Source: Paenibacillus turicensis
GTDB taxonomy: Bacteria; Bacillota; Bacilli; Paenibacillales; Paenibacillaceae
Assembly: GCF_017873435.1 (NCBI RefSeq)
Contig: NZ_JAGGKG010000014.1
Location: 1 to 64,000 of the forward strand
DNA length: 64,000 nucleotides
Direction of reading: 5' to 3'
Part shown: positions 58,731-64,000 of the stretch, piece after piece
Layout: each line of letters opens with the position of its first letter
How positions within the stretch are numbered: position 1 is the stretch's first letter
Notes under the pieces: model-generated
Seen by the model: the letters and a program-made list of their open reading frames with translations, nothing else
Told to the model about the DNA's origin: nothing
The model's database searches: none
Position numbers and translations under genes: made by a program

Positions 58731-60562
58731 GAATGAGGTTGCCATCCTTCTTTCGTACAATTCAAGCGAAGTTGATTCTTGTATATGTATTGTTAATTTT
58801 GATCGCGATGCAACTGATCGGGGTTTATTTTGTCAGCGCGATGAAAACTTCGTTAACGAGCAATTTTACGAAAGAGCTACAGGAACGTGCAGAGCTATTA
58901 TCTGTATTGGCAGGCCAAAATTTGAATGCTTCAGGGGAATCTGGTGAGGAATCGCTTGAGAACCTACGGGTGCTTGTAAACAATCTATTTAATATTAATG
59001 GTGCAGAAATACAAGTGCTGGACGCCAGCGGGAAAGTATTAACGACCTCCAAGCCCTCCCATTCCGATTATGTAGGTACAAAAAATACACAAACGGTTGT
59101 GAGTCGCGCGTTACAAGGGATTCGAGATAATGAAGAGTATATTATCGACGAGGATAATGTGCGTAAAAAGGTCGTTGCGAAACCGGTTGTATCCGGAGGT
59201 AAAATTACAGGAGCAATCTATATCGCTGCTTCAATGTCACAGCTATACGATACGATGGACCAAATTAATAATATCTTTATTTCTGGTATTTTGCTAGCAT
59301 TAGGCTTAACTGCAGTCTTGGGGGTTATTTTGGCACATACAATTACCTCACCGATCAAAGAGCTAACCAGACGTGCAACCGCTGTGGCAGAAGGACAATT
59401 CCATCAGAATATGCCTGTATTGGGGAACGATGAAATTGGACAACTTAGCAAAGCTTTTAACTACATGACAAGTCGCCTCCGTAATGCTTTAGCACAAAAC
59501 GAGGAAGAGAAGGAAAAGCTGGCGTCGATTTTAACGAATATGAGTGATGGTGTCATTGCAACGGATGAGATGCATCATGTCATTTTAATGAATCTTCGTG
59601 CTAGAGAAATTTTGCAGGTGAATGAATCTACTGTGGAAGGGTTGGAAATTACGGAATTGCTTCAATTGTCCCAAGAGGACAAGCAAGCGCTCAACCAAGG
59701 CATCATGTATTCTACGTTACTGCAGAACGATGGCTTAGGAGAGGATCACTTTGTCATTCGTGTTACCTTTACACCGATCCATCGGCGTGAATTTGGCATC
59801 GTGGGCTTAATTGCTGTATTACAGGATGTTACAGAACAAGAGAAGCTAGAAGCATCAAGACGTGAATTTGTAGCAAACGTATCACATGAGCTTCGTACAC
59901 CACTAACGACGATCAAGAGTTATACTGAGGCACTGGAGGATGGTGCATTAAATGATCCTGAGTTAGGCCCAAGATTTACTTCTGTCATTCAAAATCAGAC
60001 GGAACGGATGATTCGGATGGTTACGGATTTATTACATCTATCTAGACTAGATTCCAAGGAAGCATTATTGCGCAAAAAACCTACTCTTGTGGCGGATATG
60101 ATGGAGGAGGTCGTCGATCGGTTTTCCTTCCAGATGCAGGAGAAGGGCATTTATCCAGAAATTATTATTGGTGAAGGTGCGGAAATTGCTCAGCTCGATC
60201 GAGATGGTATTGACCAAGTGCTAGACAATCTAATCTCCAATGCGATGAAATATACGGGGGAAAATGGACGCATTGTGCTGGAGGCGTATCATACAGAGGA
60301 TGGGAGCCTTGCAATTTCTGTTCAAGATAATGGGATCGGTATTCCCAAAAAGGATTTGGATAAAATATTTGAGCGTTTTTACCGCGTGGATAAAGCTCGC
60401 TCTCGAAATATGGGGGGCACAGGGCTTGGCCTGTCGATTGCCCGGGAAATCGTCAAAGCACATGGAGGTCAAATTGCATTGCAATCTGAGCTTGAGGTAG
60501 GAACAAAGGTGACGGTTCTTTTACCCCAAGAGCCCCAGCAGCAAGAGGGGGGGAATAAATGA
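58727..60562 (+). CDS. walK: sensor histidine kinase WalK
   Basis: A 611-residue kinase: membrane segments at about 14-36 and 183-204 flanking an extracellular PAS-like domain (40-180), then HAMP (205-257), PAS (262-370), the phosphoacceptor His387 in [14 protein letters not shown], and an ATPase domain ([36 protein letters not shown]). The TTG at 58727 overlaps the walR stop; ATG 58733 is an alternative. Confidence 0.98.
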   Translation: MRMRLPSFFRTIQAKLILVYVLLILIAMQLIGVYFVSAMKTSLTSNFTKELQERAELLSVLAGQNLNASGESGEESLENLRVLVNNLFNINGAEIQVLDASGKVLTTSKPSHSDYVGTKNTQTVVSRALQGIRDNEEYIIDEDNVRKKVVAKPVVSGGKITGAIYIAASMSQLYDTMDQINNIFISGILLALGLTAVLGVILAHTITSPIKELTRRATAVAEGQFHQNMPVLGNDEIGQLSKAFNYMTSRLRNALAQNEEEKEKLASILTNMSDGVIATDEMHHVILMNLRAREILQVNESTVEGLEITELLQLSQEDKQALNQGIMYSTLLQNDGLGEDHFVIRVTFTPIHRREFGIVGLIAVLQDVTEQEKLEASRREFVANVSHELRTPLTTIKSYTEALEDGALNDPELGPRFTSVIQNQTERMIRMVTDLLHLSRLDSKEALLRKKPTLVADMMEEVVDRFSFQMQEKGIYPEIIIGEGAEIAQLDRDGIDQVLDNLISNAMKYTGENGRIVLEAYHTEDGSLAISVQDNGIGIPKKDLDKIFERFYRVDKARSRNMGGTGLGLSIAREIVKAHGGQIALQSELEVGTKVTVLLPQEPQQQEGGNK

Positions 60563-61857
60563 TGAAGGAAAGTATGAAGTCATGGTTCCTAACCTTTCTT
60601 ATTTTGTGTAGCTTACTGCAAAGCTATTTCTTAATTTATCGTTTACCTGGAGTGGACTCGATCGTTCGCTCTGAAAATAATTATATTCCAACAGTAAACA
60701 TCGGAAGTCAGTTGAACGTTGAAAGTATGCTGTATCCAAGTGAGCTAGTTATTCATCTAGGACAAAACAAGCATAGCGTGCTTTACCCTGAATCTACCTT
60801 TTACAATTTAATTTATTCGCGCTTACAGGGTAGACAGTTTGATGGTTTTCAACGATATAGCTTAGCCAATACGAAGTGGGATGAGATTCGTCAGCAAAAT
60901 CAAGGGATAGAATTAGAATTTGAGAATGGCATCCCTGTGACCCTATTAAGTAGAGTGATGCAAGTATACCCTGATACATTGTTTGAGGGGGAAAGCGTGG
61001 ATCGAGTATTAATTTATAATACCGAAAGTGACGACCGAGTGAAGGCGTTCTTTTTTAGCTCCCAAGGGAATGTGGTGTATGAGGCAACAAAGGTAGATTT
61101 CACTGTCCAAGACATTGCGCAAATGATTGATTTTGGCCGGGAGTGGGTTCCCTACAAGATGAAGGATAACTATTATATTCCCCAGAAATCGATTGATATG
61201 GTGCAAACAGGATTAAATATCGGCTTGTATTCAACAGATCAGATGCAGCGGAGCTTATTTTTTGACCCTAGTTTAACAAGGTATGTCCGGGAGAAGGATG
61301 GCTCTGAGATTTATACAGATAGTAAACGAAGCTTACAAGTAAAGCAGGATCGTAATTGGATCAATTATACGGACCCTGCGGCGCCAGCAGCAAGTCAAAA
61401 TACACCAAGCCGCAATGTGCTGTCTGCGATCGATTTTGTCAACCAGCATGGGGGTTGGAGTGGGAAATATCGCTTAGCGCAAATTGCTGGTTCTTTAGAG
61501 GATAAGCATCGGATTGTGTTTGAGCAGTATCACGGTTCGGGGCAATATGGCGCTTTCCCTGTCCTAGATCTCGCCTCATTCCATTATGGAGTGATTACAC
61601 TTGAAATGAGACAAGGCACAATTACAGGTTATGAGCGTTCCCTTATTTACTTGGAGGAAGAAGTATGGGAGAAAAAAATCGTAGCTTTACCTGGTGGCGA
61701 AAATTTAGAGAAGAAGCTTGCTGTCTTAGCTAATGAAGCTGACATTAAGGCGTTATATCCAGCATATTTGCCTTCGTTAACGAAGCAAGGACTACTGCTG
61801 CAGCCTGTATGGGTAGCTAAATTAAGTAATGGTGCAGTGCGCACGATCAATGAGTAG
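60559..61857 (+). CDS. yycH: WalRK regulator YycH
   Basis: A 432-residue YycH (WalH): an N-terminal membrane segment (about 9-26, WFLTFLILCSLLQSYFLIYR) and an extracellular domain. With YycI it tunes WalK at the membrane. It opens with the family-like KSWFLTFLILCSLLQSYF. The ATG overlaps the walK stop. Confidence 0.93.
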   Translation: MMKESMKSWFLTFLILCSLLQSYFLIYRLPGVDSIVRSENNYIPTVNIGSQLNVESMLYPSELVIHLGQNKHSVLYPESTFYNLIYSRLQGRQFDGFQRYSLANTKWDEIRQQNQGIELEFENGIPVTLLSRVMQVYPDTLFEGESVDRVLIYNTESDDRVKAFFFSSQGNVVYEATKVDFTVQDIAQMIDFGREWVPYKMKDNYYIPQKSIDMVQTGLNIGLYSTDQMQRSLFFDPSLTRYVREKDGSEIYTDSKRSLQVKQDRNWINYTDPAAPAASQNTPSRNVLSAIDFVNQHGGWSGKYRLAQIAGSLEDKHRIVFEQYHGSGQYGAFPVLDLASFHYGVITLEMRQGTITGYERSLIYLEEEVWEKKIVALPGGENLEKKLAVLANEADIKALYPAYLPSLTKQGLLLQPVWVAKLSNGAVRTINE

Positions 61858-61883
61858 GATTCAATTTAGTGAGGGGGTTAGTT

Positions 61884-62633
61884 ATGGATTGGGGTCGAGC
61901 TAAAAATGTGTTAATTTACGCCTTTTTGTTATTAAATCTTGTGTTAGGATACCAGTTATGGAATGATATTCGTGAACAAGCGGACTCTAATCTGGACTAT
62001 ACCTCACTTGAGCCTGGAACCCAAAAGGTCATGGAGAATAAAGGGATCCGTGTTCCCGTAAAGATTCCTTCTGATACCCCTTTGCTAGGTAAAATTGCAT
62101 ATCGATTCGTAAAAGGCGATCAGTCAGGCAAAGTGATTGAATTACCCCAGCCGATTGATAGTAAGCTTATTTTTTCTGCTCGTGATCTTACAAATGCACT
62201 TAAAAATGTGTTACCTGAAATTCAAAATTTCAGATATGATGAAGCAGACAGTCGAGAAGGTGTGTTTGTATTACATCCACTTGTGGATGGAGACTTTCCA
62301 CTATTTAATGTTGAGCTTGTGTTATATTATAGTAATCAGAAAATTATATCTTATCGTATGGAGGAAATTGAGATTAGCAGTTTAGCTGAGGAGAAGGAGC
62401 AACGAGTTTTATCCGCCTCTAAGGCTTTAGGCAACCTCATTGAAAATTTCCTTCCAGATGGCTCGGTCATTACACAAATTGAGCTTGGTTATTATGGACA
62501 AGTATTTGATTCAGATGCACATCTTCCTGCCACACCTGCTTGGCGGTTTAAGCTAGAAAATGGGAAAGAGTATTATGTTCAAGGGATTACAGGAGATGTA
62601 ATTAGCCCTAATTCAAAGGATTTAAAGGAGTAA
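61884..62633 (+). CDS. yycI: WalRK regulator YycI
   Basis: A 249-residue YycI (WalI) with the family opening MDWGRAKNVLIYAFLLLNL, one membrane segment, and an extracellular domain of the YycH/YycI fold. GAGGGGG precedes the ATG at 61884; the frame opens five codons earlier. Partner of YycH. Confidence 0.94.
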   Translation: MDWGRAKNVLIYAFLLLNLVLGYQLWNDIREQADSNLDYTSLEPGTQKVMENKGIRVPVKIPSDTPLLGKIAYRFVKGDQSGKVIELPQPIDSKLIFSARDLTNALKNVLPEIQNFRYDEADSREGVFVLHPLVDGDFPLFNVELVLYYSNQKIISYRMEEIEISSLAEEKEQRVLSASKALGNLIENFLPDGSVITQIELGYYGQVFDSDAHLPATPAWRFKLENGKEYYVQGITGDVISPNSKDLKE

Positions 62634-62641
62634 TGAAGCAC

Positions 62642-63448
62642 ATGGGACTTAAATTTACAGTATTGTCTAGTGGATCTACGGGGAATGCGACCATTGTCAG
62701 TGATGGACAGGTTACATTGATGATTGATGCAGGACTTAGTGCTCGTCGCATCGATGAGCTTCTGGGGGAACGAGAAGTTGACGGTCATCAGCTTGCAGGT
62801 ATCCTTGTCACGCATGAGCATTCAGACCACATTAAAGGTTTAGGGGCAGTGGCACGTAAATTTAATTTGCCTATTTATGCGAATCAAGGCACGTGGGGGG
62901 CGATGGAAAAATCGCTAGGTAAAATTCCTGAAGAAAATAAGCACATATTTGCTTCTGGGGATGCAAAGGATTTTGGTTCATTACGTGTACAATCCTTTGA
63001 AATTTCTCATGATGCAGCAGAGCCTGTAGGGTATTGCTTTGATGATGGAACGCATAAACTAAGTGTATGCACTGATTTGGGTTATGCTAGTGATAAGGTA
63101 AAAGCAGCGATTACAGATTCTGACGTGCTGGTGCTTGAAGCTAACCATGACATTGAGATGTTGCGTATGGGACGATATCCATGGAACATTAAACGCCGTA
63201 TATTAGGCGACATGGGTCATTTGTCTAATGAAGCTACGGGGGAGCTGATGAGTGAACTTTTAAATGGGCGCTTGAAAAGGACCTATTTAGCTCATTTGAG
63301 TCGTGAACATAATATACCTGATTTAGCGAAGCTATCTGTACGCGGCTCGATGGAGGATCGCGGTTGTTTTTATCGAGATAGTGAATTTAAGCTGTGTGAT
63401 ACTTATTTTGATCGACCTACACCTTGGGATATTGTGGGGGCAATATAA
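62642..63448 (+). CDS. yycJ: MBL-fold hydrolase YycJ/WalJ
   Basis: A 268-residue metallo-beta-lactamase-fold protein of the YycJ family, linked to coordination of cell division or DNA repair in Bacillales. FTVLSSGSTGNATIV opens the protein; the metal motif is THEHSDH, followed by CTDLGY and LEANHD. Two starts are possible. ATG 62642 has AAAGGAG 11 bases upstream, whereas ATG 62633 is only two bases from it. Last gene of the wal operon; its 3' end overlaps the opposing small gene. Confidence 0.94.
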   Translation: MGLKFTVLSSGSTGNATIVSDGQVTLMIDAGLSARRIDELLGEREVDGHQLAGILVTHEHSDHIKGLGAVARKFNLPIYANQGTWGAMEKSLGKIPEENKHIFASGDAKDFGSLRVQSFEISHDAAEPVGYCFDDGTHKLSVCTDLGYASDKVKAAITDSDVLVLEANHDIEMLRMGRYPWNIKRRILGDMGHLSNEATGELMSELLNGRLKRTYLAHLSREHNIPDLAKLSVRGSMEDRGCFYRDSEFKLCDTYFDRPTPWDIVGAI

Positions 63449-63626
63449 ATTGATCTAGTTCGCGTTGCTTTTCTCCAATTTCTTCACGAGTCAGTATTCC
63501 TTTATCCACTAATAATTGTGTAAGTGTACTTAGTAATAGTAGCTGGTGGTACGTATCTTCCTTTAGATCCGCCAGCTGAGCTAATACATTAACCTCATTC
63601 ATCGCAGAAGACGAGTGAACATCCAT
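63417..63626 (-). CDS. small conserved-looking protein, unknown function
   Basis: A 69-residue, largely helical protein, not assigned to a family. The C-terminal LLVDKGILTREEIGEKQREL resembles the helix-turn-helix hairpin seen at the ends of many small Bacillales proteins. A strong ribosome-binding site (AAAGGAGAG, seven bases before the ATG) supports a real gene. Its last 32 bases overlap the 3' end of yycJ on the other strand. Confidence 0.7.
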   Translation of the reverse strand: MDVHSSSAMNEVNVLAQLADLKEDTYHQLLLLSTLTQLLVDKGILTREEIGEKQRELDQFILPPQYPKV

Positions 63627-63858
63627 CTAATATCTCTCCTTTTATAAACCATAATTTCCCTTGTAAAAAACAGTTCGAAAATGACCTTTTTATGGTAAAA
63701 TGAATCTACTATTCTATTCTTTACTTGTCTAGTATAGTCTGATTATGCTTGAAACATTCCTATTTTTTCATATTGACTAGAAATTTATGTGTATCTTTAT
63801 GTTTTAGATTGATTTCACAGAAAAAAAGTTAATTTTGGTGAGCAACTAATGCTTGGGA

Positions 63859-63875
63859 TGTAACGTTAAAGTAAT
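63859..63875 (+). promoter_or_regulatory. candidate WalR box upstream of htrA-like gene
   Basis: TGTAAC-GTTAA-AGTAAT fits the WalR consensus of two TGTWAH repeats with five-base spacing, one base off in the second half. It is 98 bases before the start at 63973. The gap 63627-63972 holds no other feature I can support beyond a weak TTGACT...TTTATG pair near 63774. Confidence 0.4.
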
Positions 63876-63972
63876 AAAGACGATATATAGATTAGAGAAC
63901 AAAATTAGAGAGTGATACTGGTGTGGAGATGGTCACAGGTGAAAAGGACTTGTGATGGAGGGAGAGATAAAA

Positions 63973-64000
63973 ATGGGACTGTTTGATGATGATTTTTATT
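63973..64000 (+). CDS. htrA-like serine protease (5' end only)
   Basis: An ATG at 63973 with GGAGGGAGAG upstream begins MGLFDDDFY and runs off the window. In Paenibacillus and Bacillus the gene after yycJ is an HtrA-type (YycK) serine protease, and the acidic/aromatic opening is compatible. Only nine codons are visible, so the product name rests on context. Confidence 0.5.

Overview
This window is the replication-origin region of a low-GC, spore-forming Firmicute, most likely a member of the Paenibacillaceae. The evidence is a gyrA–HD-GYP–16S rRNA arrangement, sporulation-linked genes (spoIIIJ, jag, yyaC, soj/parB, noc, a YheC/YheD-type ATP-grasp gene), a rightward order of parB, class V aminotransferase, DUF4446, yyaC, DUF3343, mscS, DUF951 and rpsF-ssb-rpsR, and a complete walRKHIJ block ending at the start of an htrA-like gene. 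Species cannot be read from the sequence alone.

Layout. Positions 1-46 are the 5' end of a 16S rRNA gene on the minus strand, behind two tandem promoters. Leftward of the origin (minus strand) run dnaA, dnaN, yaaA, recF, remB, gyrB, and then gyrA and an HD-GYP protein. The usual gyrB-gyrA neighbourhood is broken by about 9.6 kb (4332-13916). This stretch holds a YheC/D-like gene and a uronate-catabolism cassette: KDPG aldolase, KDG kinase, an MBL hydrolase, LacI- and DeoR-type regulators, a DUF2264 protein and a GH88 unsaturated glucuronyl hydrolase. Three LacI-type palindromes (6276, 6361, 13747) suggest one regulon feeding unsaturated uronic acids to KDG, KDPG, and pyruvate plus glyceraldehyde-3-phosphate.

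The origin lies on both sides of dnaA (DnaA boxes at 18740-19128 and 20688-20952). A gluconokinase gene (gntK) sits between dnaA and rpmH, with four more near-consensus DnaA boxes upstream of it. Rightward of the origin (plus strand) come rpmH, rnpA, spoIIIJ, jag, mnmE, mnmG, rsmG, noc, soj and parB. Two parS sites were found: one in the rsmG terminator stem and one inside parB.

Further right are a PLP enzyme that apparently starts at CTG, DUF4446, yyaC (reverse), DUF3343, mscS, DUF951, tRNA-Ser(CGA), a reverse yjzC-like gene, rpsF-ssb-rpsR, a five-gene oligopeptide ABC transporter, an LCP-family gene, CBS and MazG-like genes, DUF2232, gdpP, rplI, dnaB, purA, an M23/LysM/G5 cell-wall protein, and walRKHIJ.

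The least explained material is a family of about 205-213 bp intergenic hairpin elements with inverted ends. Copies lie at 25267, 29713, 53147 and 56153, with a half copy at 55876. I found no coding capacity in them. Other points worth checking are a pseudoknot-capable leader before the opp operon, a 690 bp non-coding gap after tRNA-Ser, and a truncated MBL gene at 54867.
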